62,340 bases of DNA from an uncultured Eubacterium sp. (lineage in GTDB: Bacteria; Bacillota; Clostridia; Lachnospirales; Lachnospiraceae). A program made the translations under genes and the position numbers. Every line of letters begins with the position of its first letter. Position 1 is the first letter of the stretch. The stretch is taken from positions 1 to 62,340 of the forward strand of contig CAPAOV010000017.1 of the NCBI GenBank assembly GCA_948579355.1, given 5' to 3'. Shown in pieces: positions 8,898 to 17,241 of this stretch. The notes below the pieces were generated by a model, which was not told where the DNA came from, did not search any database, and saw nothing but the letters and a program-made list of their open reading frames with translations.

Positions 8898-10298
8898 TTA
8901 TGTAAGCAATTCAAAACTTTTGAGACTTGCATTTCCCTCACCCCGAAACGTCAGGTACAACGATTGGACGCCGTCCGGCATGGCAATGTCAGCCTCATAT
9001 GTTTCCCACACGTTTGTGTATACTATTGGCAGTTCCGCCAACACGTCACCATCCCATTTTGTGCGCACTTCCATCACGCCATTTGCATATCCGCGTGTCG
9101 TAATACGAATTTTTTTTACATCTTTCATATCAAAATATTTGAAGCCGGCTGTCGCCGTATTTTGAATATTGCCAACATATCCCGTCTCTTCGTCACCGTC
9201 ACGGCCATCCTGCATTACTTTCGGATATGACTCGCCACCTACATACACAGACGGCTTTTCCGTAAACAGGTGGCAGGCAATATATGCCGGGTATTCCCCC
9301 TCACCGCGCAGAGGGCCGCCATTAAGACCACAGGACGTAATCTCCGCCTGCGAAATCACCCCATCCGCTCCGATTTGCAGACGCTCTGCACATCCCTGTC
9401 TGCTATACCATGTTCCGTTGGTGTGGCGATGATAAAAAACGTACCACTCTTCACCTATCTGCACGATACTGCCGTGGTTGTTTGCTCCGTAAGCGGCCGG
9501 CATACCGGCGGGTTTATACGTGTCAATATGCATATCGCAGTTACTTACGAGAACGCCCTGATAAACAAAGCCGCCTGTCGGCGATGCGCTTGTCGCATAA
9601 CAGAGCTCGTGCATCACCTCGGAAGAATAGATAAAATAATAGACGTCTCCGATTTTGCGAATCGAAGAGGCCTCAAAAAATGCATGGCCGGCAAATACCG
9701 TACCCTCACTGTACTCACATCCCGGCACGACGCGCACCGGCTCTTCCACAATCGTCAGCATATCCGGCCCGAGAACAGTAACAAAGGCGCCCGTTCTCGA
9801 CATATCTCCCCGGCCACAAAAACCGGTATACAAATATGTCCGGCCGCCCTCTGTCAGAACACCGGGGTCAAACTGAGGTTCATCGTTCTCCCGCTCTCCC
9901 AGCCGCACACCGTCCTTATCATGTACATAGCCGTAAAATTCATAATTCCCCGCCGGCGTGTCACAGACAGCCACAGATACTACCGATACTTTATCTAACA
10001 CATAATACAAATAGTAACGTCCGTCAGGTCCTACCGTTACATCTGGCGCATACAGACACATTTTTCCGTCCCGGTTCAACGGGTCTGCCGTCTTCGGATA
10101 AATCACTCCCTCGAAACGCCAATCCGCCAAATCATCAACAGGCGCCGACCAGCATACATAATCTCCCATACAAAACACATAACCATTGTAAAAATCATGC
10201 GAACCATATATATAGACACGCCCGTCAAATACATAAGGTTCTCCATCCGGAATATACTCCCACGAAGGCAGATACGGATTAACTGCTTGTTTCTTCAA
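8898..10298 (-). CDS. Glycoside hydrolase family 43 with C-terminal beta-sandwich domain
   Basis: A 466-residue enzyme of the five-bladed beta-propeller family that removes arabinofuranosyl or xylosyl units. Expected acidic residues are visible: D18 in YIPDGEPYVF (general base), D144 in PQFDPGVL with D86 in APDVTV nearby (pKa modulator), and E209 in FFEASS (general acid). The last ~110 residues look like a carbohydrate-binding beta-sandwich of CBM6 type. The start chosen is TTG at 10298, preceded by AAAGGAGGG at ideal spacing; this gives MKKQAVNPYLP, the normal beginning of the family. An ATG 27 bases upstream has no good ribosome site. There is no signal peptide. It is the first gene of the GH43-GH31 operon. 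Confidence 0.9.
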   Translation of the reverse strand: MKKQAVNPYLPSWEYIPDGEPYVFDGRVYIYGSHDFYNGYVFCMGDYVCWSAPVDDLADWRFEGVIYPKTADPLNRDGKMCLYAPDVTVGPDGRYYLYYVLDKVSVVSVAVCDTPAGNYEFYGYVHDKDGVRLGERENDEPQFDPGVLTEGGRTYLYTGFCGRGDMSRTGAFVTVLGPDMLTIVEEPVRVVPGCEYSEGTVFAGHAFFEASSIRKIGDVYYFIYSSEVMHELCYATSASPTGGFVYQGVLVSNCDMHIDTYKPAGMPAAYGANNHGSIVQIGEEWYVFYHRHTNGTWYSRQGCAERLQIGADGVISQAEITSCGLNGGPLRGEGEYPAYIACHLFTEKPSVYVGGESYPKVMQDGRDGDEETGYVGNIQNTATAGFKYFDMKDVKKIRITTRGYANGVMEVRTKWDGDVLAELPIVYTNVWETYEADIAMPDGVQSLYLTFRGEGNASLKSFELLT

Positions 10299-10406
10299 AA
10301 TAAGCCCTCCTTTTTCTTCCAACATCTGGTTTTAAGTATATCATAACCCCGATTTGTATTCTACTTCTTTTACCGCCTTTTATTCGAAAAACTTCGCATA
10401 ACTTGA

Positions 10407-10436
10407 AAGGCATCCAGCCAAAAGACCGGATGCCTT
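10407..10436 (-). terminator. Stem-loop terminator candidate after the AraC gene
   Basis: A 9-bp perfect stem (arms 10407-10415 and 10428-10436) lies ~90 bp beyond the AraC-family stop. It is followed on the minus strand by a modest U-containing tail (TTTCAAGTT). It separates the regulator gene from the GH43-GH31 operon. Confidence 0.6.
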
Positions 10437-10528
10437 CCATCGTATAATAGGGTGGGAGTAGTAGTCACAATGTAACTACCATAGATACAGTATCAGAAAA
10501 ATGTGGCATAAACATGATAAAATAATTT

Positions 10529-11341
10529 TTATTTCTTTATCTCCTTTTCATAGTTCTTTGTCCTGTACTGACTTGGCGTCATGCCAATATTCTTTTTAAA
10601 CTGTTTCATAAAAAACGTTTCATTATTATAGCCGCACAACGCCGCTATTTCTTTGATGGAATAATTACTCATAAGCAAAAAGTGTTTGGCATGTTCCATC
10701 CGGCTTCTGACAACATCCTGAACAAAAGTGTTGCCAAAATAAGATTTATACAATTTCTGAAAATATGGCGTGCTCAATCCGTGTTTCGAGGCGCATTCCG
10801 AAACGTGCCATTGTCTTGCCGGCTCAAGGTAAACCGAAGAGCGCAAATTTTGAAAAACTTCATCATATCGGTCCGGAACTTTCGCTCTCCTGCTCCGCTC
10901 TGACATTTCCGCCACTTTTAACAAAACAATACGAAATAAATATTCCAAAGAACGCTCCCTATATTCATTAATCGAGACAAACTCCTCATACATCTGAAGA
11001 AGCAGATTGGATATAATAGTATTATCCGGCAGCGTGATTAACGTATTCATCGGAAGATTCAATTCATCTACAAAGGAGCGGCTTTCATCGAACCAGAAAT
11101 GCACATAATCATCCATATAAGAATCATCTGCGGCATAATAATGCTGTCTGCTGTTTATATCAAACAAAATAACAGCCGGCGGCGCAACTTGAATTTCTTC
11201 CCCATTTATCTCGACAAAACATTTGCTGTGAAAATAGACAAATAAATAGTCCGCTTCACCATAGCCGGAAATTCCATCTTCCCGATAAATTTCGAAATCA
11301 CCGTCATACCGTAACTGTACCCCCATATCGCGAATCCGCAT
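10529..11341 (-). CDS. AraC-family transcriptional regulator
   Basis: A 270-residue regulator from the ATG at 11341, preceded by GGGGAGGAGG; an upstream in-frame ATG lacks a ribosome site. The N-terminal ~150 residues form a cupin-like sensing domain (PAVILFDINSRQHYYA). The C-terminal ~100 residues are the double helix-turn-helix of AraC/XylS proteins, with WHVSECASKHGLSTPYFQ and IKEIAALCGYNNETFFMKQ, ending in the family signature GMTPSQYR. It lies directly upstream of the GH43-GH31 operon on the same strand, so it is the likely activator of those genes in response to a plant-glycan sugar. Confidence 0.92.
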   Translation of the reverse strand: MRIRDMGVQLRYDGDFEIYREDGISGYGEADYLFVYFHSKCFVEINGEEIQVAPPAVILFDINSRQHYYAADDSYMDDYVHFWFDESRSFVDELNLPMNTLITLPDNTIISNLLLQMYEEFVSINEYRERSLEYLFRIVLLKVAEMSERSRRAKVPDRYDEVFQNLRSSVYLEPARQWHVSECASKHGLSTPYFQKLYKSYFGNTFVQDVVRSRMEHAKHFLLMSNYSIKEIAALCGYNNETFFMKQFKKNIGMTPSQYRTKNYEKEIKK

Positions 11342-11395
11342 GGAAAATCCTCCTCCCCTGTACACCACTACTAAACTTTTGCAACATTTGTCTTC

Positions 11396-11424
11396 ATTAT
11401 ATCATTTTAAAAATTTTCTGTCAT
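11396..11424 (-). promoter_or_regulatory. Sigma-A-type promoter of the AraC-family gene
   Basis: On the minus strand ATGACA (11424-11419), a 17-base spacer and TATAAT (11401-11396) precede the AraC-family gene by about 55 bases. One base differs from the consensus -35 and the -10 is perfect. Confidence 0.75.
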
Positions 11425-11577
11425 CCCTATTTTTCATATAATTTTGTACCACAAATTTCCATTATAATTTCCCTTTTCGTGGTTACAATAGTATCAAGAT
11501 AATCGAGTGCAACACACGGTTCACGCGTTTCGATACGACGGGTTCTTAATAGCAACGCTCATTAGGAAAACATCAGA

Positions 11578-11611
11578 AAAGGAATGCATAAAACCGACTA
11601 TGCATTCCTTT
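11578..11611 (+). promoter_or_regulatory. Perfect 13-bp stem-loop in the spore-protein leader
   Basis: AAAGGAATGCATA (11578-11590) pairs with TATGCATTCCTTT (11599-11611) around an 8-base loop. It ends 37 bases before the spore-protein ATG and has no strong U-tract after it. It could be a 5' mRNA stabiliser, a terminator of upstream read-through, or an operator. Confidence 0.5.
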
Positions 11612-11648
11612 ATCTTCACTATAAATAATAAAACGGAGGTGAAACACT

Positions 11649-11849
11649 ATGGCAAACAACAGTTCATCTAAGATGGAAGTACCACAGGCTAAAGAGGCTA
11701 TGAACCGTTTCAAAATGGAAGTAGCAAACGAGATCGGTGTTAACTTGAGAGATGGTTATAACGGAGATCTTACTTCCCGTGAGGCTGGCTCAATCGGTGG
11801 CGAGATGGTTCGTCAGATGATTAAAAAGCAGGAAGAGTCCATGCGTTAG
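11649..11849 (+). CDS. Small acid-soluble spore protein, alpha/beta type
   Basis: A 66-residue protein of the family that coats DNA in the spore core and protects it from UV and heat, and is degraded at germination by the GPR protease. The family blocks are visible: QAKEAMNRFKMEVANEIGV at about 14-32 and GDLTSREAGSIGGEMVRQMI at about 39-58. Length is typical. ACGGAGGTGA gives a strong ribosome site. It stands alone between two stem-loops, as expected for a forespore-expressed monocistronic gene. Its presence is the best evidence that the organism forms endospores. Confidence 0.96.
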   Translation: MANNSSSKMEVPQAKEAMNRFKMEVANEIGVNLRDGYNGDLTSREAGSIGGEMVRQMIKKQEESMR

Positions 11850-11888
11850 TAATAACGATGTACGAAATTAATAGTTTCAAATAATAAG

Positions 11889-11958
11889 AAAAATCCACTT
11901 TTCACTCGAGCAGGGGTACTGTAACACACCAATTGCTCCCGCTGATTTGTGGATTTTT
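11889..11958. terminator. Bidirectional terminator between the spore gene and recU
   Basis: AAAAATCCAC (11889-11898) pairs with GTGGATTTTT (11949-11958), with a second inner GC-rich pairing around AGCAGGGG and CTCCCGCT. The A-run and T-run flanks allow termination in both directions, which fits the convergent spore-protein and recU genes. Confidence 0.85.
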
Positions 11959-11975
11959 CTTTGTTCTATTCATTT

Positions 11976-12506
11976 TCATCGTCTGTCCATATCCATCTGC
12001 AACTGCTCGAGATAATGAACAAAAGTTCCCGAATAGGTGGATATTTCAAAAGACAAATCCAATTCTTCTAATTTGAAATGCTTTTTCCCTCCCTCTTTCA
12101 TGCGCTGCCAAAATTTTTTTAACTGTGCAAAAGGCAAATACATATAGCAGTCTTTTCGCTTAAAGTAAATAAGCAAAAAAGCGATGCCATCCTGTTGTTC
12201 AAACTCTTCCATAAACGCCATCTGGTGTTCATGCACATTGGCAAGCGGAAAATTTTCCGTCGCACACTCTTTGGCGTCAAAACAGACGGGTATCCCCTGT
12301 ACAACACCTATATAATCTACCGTACTCTTTTGCTCAAAATAAGCCAGTGTTATATGTCTTGTCGACTGGTCAATATGGATTGGTTTAATGGGAGTAGGTA
12401 CTTTCTGAATCAGCGCCAGTTTTTGATTGCGATATTTTTCGTTCGTGAGATTTACCATCTCTTCCAAAAAAGAGCCCCGCAATCCTCTTGAATTCCATGT
12501 TCCCAT
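11976..12506 (-). CDS. recU: Holliday junction resolvase RecU
   Basis: A 176-residue RecU-family endonuclease, which cuts Holliday junctions during homologous recombination and chromosome segregation in Firmicutes. The opening NSRGLRGSFLEEMVN, STVDYIGV (metal-binding D64) and FDAKEC (D77, K79) are the family active site; the usual Glu of EAK is replaced by Asp, a conservative change. It ends with a short basic tail. It follows the DJ-1 gene immediately (stop TAG abutting the ATG), so they share a transcript. In many Firmicutes recU sits beside a penicillin-binding protein gene; here it does not. Confidence 0.93.
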   Translation of the reverse strand: MGTWNSRGLRGSFLEEMVNLTNEKYRNQKLALIQKVPTPIKPIHIDQSTRHITLAYFEQKSTVDYIGVVQGIPVCFDAKECATENFPLANVHEHQMAFMEEFEQQDGIAFLLIYFKRKDCYMYLPFAQLKKFWQRMKEGGKKHFKLEELDLSFEISTYSGTFVHYLEQLQMDMDRR

Positions 12507-13064
12507 CTACGCTAACTCCTGATAGACAATCGCTTCCTTAATCTCGTCAGCCTTTTCCTTACTTTCCAGTAATTCCAATAACTGGAAACCAAACTCCATT
12601 GCCGTGCCAAGCCCCCGGCTTGTCACAATGTTTCCATCTACGACAACCGGAGCACGGGACACGTTCGCTCCCCGCAGATTAACTTCATGTTCCGGATAAC
12701 TGCAGGCATTCTTTCCCTCTAACAAACCATGTTTGCCAAGCACTCCTGGCGCCGCACAAATCGCCGCTACAATTTTACCTGCCTCATTCATAAGCATGAG
12801 CGCCTTTTTCACCGCCTCGCTCTCTCCGAGATGAAGCGTTCCCGGCATACCGCCCGGCAGAATGACCGCATCAAAATCCAGCACGTCAATCTCATCCATC
12901 GTTGCATCCATCTCAACGCCGATTCCGTGAGCGCTGTACACCTTCTCTTCCTCACCAATCGCCGTCATTACTACTTCCACGCCGCCACGGCGCAAAATAT
13001 CCACTACCATCAGCGCCTCAACGGTCTCAAATCCCTCGGCAAAAAACATTACTGTTCGTTTCAT
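12507..13064 (-). CDS. DJ-1/PfpI family protein
   Basis: A 185-residue flavodoxin-like protein of the DJ-1/ThiJ/YajL group. The nucleophile-elbow cysteine is C103 in VAAICAAPGVLG, and the conserved acidic partner lies in EGFETVEA near residues 10-17. Members act as glyoxalase/deglycase-like or oxidative stress proteins; the role here is inferred. The start at 13064 is supported by GGAGGAAGAG directly upstream; a longer in-frame ATG at 13091 would overlap the preceding gene and lacks a site. It lies between the RluA-type gene and recU in one leftward operon. Confidence 0.88.
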   Translation of the reverse strand: MKRTVMFFAEGFETVEALMVVDILRRGGVEVVMTAIGEEEKVYSAHGIGVEMDATMDEIDVLDFDAVILPGGMPGTLHLGESEAVKKALMLMNEAGKIVAAICAAPGVLGKHGLLEGKNACSYPEHEVNLRGANVSRAPVVVDGNIVTSRGLGTAMEFGFQLLELLESKEKADEIKEAIVYQELA

Positions 13065-13080
13065 TCTCTTCCTCCATTTC

Positions 13081-14025
13081 TCACTTTCCAAATAAGTGCT
13101 GTTTCATATTTGCAAAACGGGTCGGCAGCGGCGCCTGTATCTCCCGTTCACTCAAACCGTCTAACGGCTTGTCCAACGCAGGAAAACATACCTTTTGCGC
13201 GTGCAGGAAAAAGTTTTTCACTCCCTCCTGCCTCTTCCCTCCGTATTTAACATCGCCCAGCAGCGGATGACCGATACTGCTAAGGTGCGCCCGTATCTGA
13301 TGCGTCTTACCCGTAATGAGCTTTACCCGAAGCAGCGTATAACTGCCGTTATCCATCAAGGGCTCATACCCCGTCTCGATAAAGTGCCTGTCCGCAGCCG
13401 GCTCATCATAAACCGTCACTTTATTTATCTTCTCATCCTTACATAAATATCCCCGTATCACAGACGGCTGTCTCATCACACCCTCCACAATCGTCAGATA
13501 ATACTTATCTATCGCGCGTCTCTTCAAAAGTTCTGACATTTTTTGCAGTCCGTACAGACTCTTTCCGGCAATGACCACCCCGCTTGTGTTGCAATCGAGC
13601 CGATTGCACACAGCCGGAGTAAAAGAGCCGCCATCTTGCCAGTCTCCTTTCTGCTGAAGATAGCCAAGAAAGTATTCTACAAGAGTAACATCGCTTTCTT
13701 TCGCCTTTTGCGATAACATCCCCACCGGCTTGTTAAGGAGCGCGGCTTCACTGTCTTCATATAAGATATCAAGGTTTGTCGTTGGATACCTATATCCTTT
13801 CTGCACGCCGCGAAATTTTTCAAACGTCTCATCTGAGAAAAAAACAGAAACCGTATCCCCCTCTGATAATATCTCGTTCCCCTCCGCTTTCTTTCCATTC
13901 AGCGTAATATTTTTCTTTCGCAGCATCTTGAAAAGAAATCCTCTGGAAGCCTCTTTCAAATATTTTTGCAGAAATTTGTCCAGACGTTGTCCGCTGTCAT
14001 TTCTTTCTATTTTGATTTCTCTCAT
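13081..14025 (-). CDS. RluA-family RNA pseudouridine synthase with S4 domain
   Basis: A 314-residue enzyme that isomerises uridines in rRNA or tRNA. Residues 1-~65 form an S4 RNA-binding domain (SGQRLDKFLQKYL, LNGKKAEGNEILSEGDTV). The catalytic aspartate is D144 in CNRLDCNTSGVV, matching the family RLDxxTSG block, and KTHQIRAHLSSIGHPLLGD is the second signature. The ATG at 14025 has GGAG at good spacing, so the first four residues of the longest frame are probably untranslated. Specificity (RluC, RluD or another) cannot be fixed by eye. Confidence 0.92.
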   Translation of the reverse strand: MREIKIERNDSGQRLDKFLQKYLKEASRGFLFKMLRKKNITLNGKKAEGNEILSEGDTVSVFFSDETFEKFRGVQKGYRYPTTNLDILYEDSEAALLNKPVGMLSQKAKESDVTLVEYFLGYLQQKGDWQDGGSFTPAVCNRLDCNTSGVVIAGKSLYGLQKMSELLKRRAIDKYYLTIVEGVMRQPSVIRGYLCKDEKINKVTVYDEPAADRHFIETGYEPLMDNGSYTLLRVKLITGKTHQIRAHLSSIGHPLLGDVKYGGKRQEGVKNFFLHAQKVCFPALDKPLDGLSEREIQAPLPTRFANMKQHLFGK

Positions 14026-14055
14026 GGCAATCTCCATTGCAAATCCGATTATGAT

Positions 14056-14775
14056 TTAATCAAAAATTCCACTCATTAATTCGCTCCAGTTCGTTACTGT
14101 CAAAATGTTTTTATCTGCTGTATATGGCAAATCAATCGCCCCTATATACCATATCGGAAACAGTCCGGCATTTAAAGAACCTTTCACATCACATTCGTAC
14201 TGGTCCCCGATATACCAGACTTCGTCCGGCTGTAACTGTGCTTTTTCCAAAGCCAAATCGAATATCCTTTTATTGGGTTTGCGAAAGATAAAATTACTGG
14301 AAGTAATGATAAATTCAAAAGCATTTTCCGGAAGCAGTCTGTTAATACGCTCTGCAACCACAGAGGGAGCATAAGAAATATTGCTGATTACGCCTGTACG
14401 GATACCATTGTTCTTTAAATATTCCAAAAAATCTTTTATCCCCTCTGTCGGCGTTCCCGGAGAAGCAGCATTCCAGAATACGGTATCAATTTCAGAGTTA
14501 CTGAGTGCAATCTCAATTCCCTGAGATTCATAAAGATAAGGCGTAAACATTGTATTGGGTATTTCTATCTGAAACAAATGTCTTTTCTCAGGAACAAATC
14601 TTCCGAACTCCTGATTGATTTCATTTGCCTTGGCCTGCACCTGCTCTGCCGACAAATGATATCTATTTCTTGTAGCATATTGTAAAACAGCCTCTGTTCC
14701 CTTTACACCGTCAAATTTCTGTTCTGCAATTAGCGTCTGTCCATAATCAAATAGTACCATTTTGGGCATTTTCAT
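14056..14775 (-). CDS. HAD-superfamily hydrolase with altered DxD motif
   Basis: About 239 residues. Motif I reads VLFDYGQTLI: the nucleophile D10 is present but the usual second aspartate (D+2) is glycine. Motif II is GVISNIS, the lysine motif is FRKPNKRIFDLAL, and motif IV is YIGDQYECDVKGS. Some HAD groups naturally carry DxG, so it may still be active, perhaps with a changed mechanism. The start at 14775 has TTGGAGG upstream. The alternative ATG at 14823 overlaps the preceding stop as ATGA but has no ribosome site. Substrate unknown. Confidence 0.82.
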   Translation of the reverse strand: MKMPKMVLFDYGQTLIAEQKFDGVKGTEAVLQYATRNRYHLSAEQVQAKANEINQEFGRFVPEKRHLFQIEIPNTMFTPYLYESQGIEIALSNSEIDTVFWNAASPGTPTEGIKDFLEYLKNNGIRTGVISNISYAPSVVAERINRLLPENAFEFIITSSNFIFRKPNKRIFDLALEKAQLQPDEVWYIGDQYECDVKGSLNAGLFPIWYIGAIDLPYTADKNILTVTNWSELMSGIFD

Positions 14776-14819
14776 GTCATTTACCTCCAAAATATCCCTC
14801 TTCATCTGCAAATTCTGAT

Positions 14820-15377
14820 TCATACTATCAGGGAATACAAATATTCCAGTACTTCTTTCTCCTTGTCCTTATCGGCTTCTTTTTGGGAAAGATGCCGTAT
14901 CTGCCGCACAAATTCATCATCTTCGGAAAAGAGCGAAACATGATAATGCGAAGATATCTTATGGACGCCGCCAGTAAGATACTTTTTTATATAATCTTCG
15001 TCTTGTTTGGAAGATGCCAATACTCCGAGTACGTTTCCATTTTTCACAAGCAGAAAATCCAAGTGCATGATTTTTTCTGTTGATGTGAATACATAATCGA
15101 CATACAGTGTTCCCCCGTCTGCAACAGCCCTAATCTTCTCACAGCGCTCATGCGAGACGCTCTTCCGCGGTAACATGACGCATAACGCCACCATTCTCTT
15201 TGCGCCCGGAAGCACCATCAGTACTGCCAGTACCGTAAAAATATTCGCTCTTGTTTTCGTAATAAAATATCCAGATAAAAAGATAATAATTCCAAGCACA
15301 ATATAGAAAAGCAGACAAATGGCGTCCACTTTCTTTCGCTTTCCAATGTATCCCTCTGCTCCTTTTTCAACTCTCAT
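14820..15377 (-). CDS. Membrane protein of unknown function
   Basis: About 185 residues from the ATG at 15377. There are two hydrophobic helices near the N-terminus (AICLLFYIVLGIIIFLSGYF and NIFTVLAVLMVLPGAKRMVAL) followed by a ~115-residue soluble region (SSKQDEDYIKKYL, RQIRHLSQKEADKDKEKE) likely in the cytoplasm. I do not recognise the family. A GGGAG lies 11 bases before 15377; the longer frame from 15398 has no ribosome site, so the start is uncertain. It overlaps the downstream HAD frame at its stop and is probably cotranscribed with it. Confidence 0.7.
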   Translation of the reverse strand: MRVEKGAEGYIGKRKKVDAICLLFYIVLGIIIFLSGYFITKTRANIFTVLAVLMVLPGAKRMVALCVMLPRKSVSHERCEKIRAVADGGTLYVDYVFTSTEKIMHLDFLLVKNGNVLGVLASSKQDEDYIKKYLTGGVHKISSHYHVSLFSEDDEFVRQIRHLSQKEADKDKEKEVLEYLYSLIV

Positions 15378-15434
15378 ACTCTGTATTGCTCCCATCATTT
15401 GCTATTTTATTGTTAGTGTACCACAAAAACAGCT

Positions 15435-16289
15435 CTATGCAAAGTTCTGTTTCTGAATCCCGACAAGCGAAACCCTCTTCTTCTTCACTCTGTTCAAAAC
15501 TTCATACGGGTTTACGCTGACCTCATTTTTACCGATTTTAATATAGATGCCAAAATGCAAATGCACATCAAACTTTCCGACCGTCCCCTCTTTTCCGTAA
15601 CCGCTGTCGCCCATATAGCCGAGTAACTGTCCGGCCTTTACCTTACTGCCCTCTTCCAGCTCTCCGCTATAGTTTGCCAGATGTGCGTAATAAAAATAAG
15701 CTCCGGAAGCGCTCCGCACCCCTATGCGGTATCCTCCTAATTTGAGCCATCCCTTTTTCTCCACGATGCCGTCGCTCACACTCACAACGGGAAAATACCC
15801 CCGCACATTATTTGACGTCATAATATCCGTTCCCTCGTGAATGCGTTTCCCCCCGTAATTTCTTGACTTTCCCCATGAATCCTCGTAATTCACCGTCTCT
15901 TTTCCCTGTGAATCATTGGCTACGGGAAAACACTTCACATCCGACAGTACCGTTTGAAACGCTTTTGCGTATCCGTTGACTTTGTCTTCGGGCAGGAGCA
16001 TACCATACCATGAAAATGGGGAAACCGACTTCATTCCCTGCTTTATGCTGCCATCATAATACAAATAATCTCTGGCTAACTTACGATACTCTTTTCCGTT
16101 CCAATTCTCGCAGCCCTCCATGCGCTCTGCCGCCACTTTCATCTCGCGAAAACGTCCCACGTCTTCCATCAGCGACGGCTCCTCGCTAACCCAGACTAAA
16201 TTCATTACCAGACCGGTTAATACCGGCGTCAGAAAAAACAGGGCCAAACAGGCTGCCGCTTTCATCCAGCGCTTCCTTTTACGTCTCAT
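15435..16289 (-). CDS. Membrane-anchored M23 peptidase (LytM domain)
   Basis: A 284-residue protein with a basic start and one N-terminal transmembrane helix (about 9-30), then an ~110-residue extracellular linker and a C-terminal M23 endopeptidase domain. Zinc ligands are visible in IHEGTDIM (His and Asp of HxxxD) and HLHFGIY (second His), so it should be active on peptidoglycan cross-bridges. It ends in a short basic tail. It lies between the palindromic repeat at 16311 and a membrane protein gene. Homologues exist in sporulation and cell-wall turnover; which applies here is not shown. Confidence 0.88.
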   Translation of the reverse strand: MRRKRKRWMKAAACLALFFLTPVLTGLVMNLVWVSEEPSLMEDVGRFREMKVAAERMEGCENWNGKEYRKLARDYLYYDGSIKQGMKSVSPFSWYGMLLPEDKVNGYAKAFQTVLSDVKCFPVANDSQGKETVNYEDSWGKSRNYGGKRIHEGTDIMTSNNVRGYFPVVSVSDGIVEKKGWLKLGGYRIGVRSASGAYFYYAHLANYSGELEEGSKVKAGQLLGYMGDSGYGKEGTVGKFDVHLHFGIYIKIGKNEVSVNPYEVLNRVKKKRVSLVGIQKQNFA

Positions 16290-16310
16290 ATCACACTCAC
16301 TCCATTGCTT

Positions 16311-16358
16311 AGCCTGACGGCGGCAACTCGAACCCGTTTAACTTGTTACCGTCAGGCT
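16311..16358 (-). repeat. Dispersed palindromic repeat, copy 1
   Basis: A 48-bp imperfect palindrome with perfect AGCCTGACGG/CCGTCAGGCT ends. It is clearly related to the 44-bp element at 45711-45754 in inverse orientation: the ends, the ACAAGT block and CGGGTTCGA are shared, with a 4-base length difference in the middle. It sits between murI and the M23 gene with no U-tract, so it is not an ordinary terminator. Confidence 0.75.
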
Positions 16359-16393
16359 GTCATCGTATATAGCAATATATAAGTTTCGACGTA

Positions 16394-17197
16394 TTAGTAT
16401 GCCTCAATATCAACCAGTGATGTATTCTCCACACGCCTTGGCAGAACAGAATTGGCAAAACTGATAAACTCGTCGGCTCCGTCGCTCACAAAAAAGTCAT
16501 GTGTGACCTCTCCGCCTGCAGGCGCCAATAATTCTTTTTCCTTTAACATCTCCTTTAGGGACTTTGCCGTTTCATAAGCCGGATTTACAAGTCTGACCCC
16601 ATCGCCCGTCTCTCGTCCGATAACCCCCCTCAGCAGCGGATAATGCGTACACCCGAGTACTAACGAATCAATCTCGTACTCTTTCATATCATGCAGGTAA
16701 CGCCCCACTACATCCTCGGTAATCCGGTCTTCAAAAAGGCCCTCTTCTACAAGCGGCACAAAGAGAGGACATGCTTTACTGACAACCGTGATTTCCGCAT
16801 CTATCTGGTGCAGATACCGCTCATAAATACCGCTCTTAATCGTGCTTCGGGTACCAAGCACACCTATTTTCTTATTTCTCGTTGTTTCCGCAGCCATCTT
16901 TGCTCCCGGTCGCACCACGTCAACAATCGGTACATCGACCATTTCCTCCAGCTCCTCGCGAGCCAGTGCGCTTGCCGTATTACAGGCGATTACAATCGCT
17001 TTTACTTTTCTCGTCTGCAAAAATCTGGCAATCTGCCTACTGTATTTGCAGACCGTCGCTTTCGACTTCGTACCGTATGGTACGCGGGCGGTATCGCCAA
17101 AATATACCAGACTCTCCCCCGGCAGTTGCCGCATAATTTCTTTGGCAACAGTTAATCCTCCGACACCGGAATCAAAGATGCCAATCGGTGCATTCAT
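16394..17197 (-). CDS. murI: Glutamate racemase
   Basis: A 267-residue enzyme converting L- to D-glutamate for peptidoglycan precursors. The two catalytic cysteines are in VIACNTASA (C72) and LGCTHYPLL (about 183), with DSGVGGLTV at 9-17 and VYFGDTARVPYG at 31-42 as further signatures. The start at 17197 is set by AAAGGAGG; the longest frame adds 14 residues without support. It lies 44 bp downstream of the RND exporter gene and should be cotranscribed with it from the promoter at 21228-21256. Confidence 0.96.
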   Translation of the reverse strand: MNAPIGIFDSGVGGLTVAKEIMRQLPGESLVYFGDTARVPYGTKSKATVCKYSRQIARFLQTRKVKAIVIACNTASALAREELEEMVDVPIVDVVRPGAKMAAETTRNKKIGVLGTRSTIKSGIYERYLHQIDAEITVVSKACPLFVPLVEEGLFEDRITEDVVGRYLHDMKEYEIDSLVLGCTHYPLLRGVIGRETGDGVRLVNPAYETAKSLKEMLKEKELLAPAGGEVTHDFFVSDGADEFISFANSVLPRRVENTSLVDIEAY

Positions 17198-17241
17198 AGT
17201 ATTCCTCCTTTCCGGAAACATTTGTAATCGGGGAACCATTT

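Larger units (their letters stand above)
11342..11648. other. Divergent intergenic region between AraC gene and spore gene
   Basis: No gene. It holds the AraC-gene promoter at 11396-11424 and a perfect 13-bp inverted repeat at 11578-11611 just upstream of the spore-protein gene. Confidence 0.7.
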
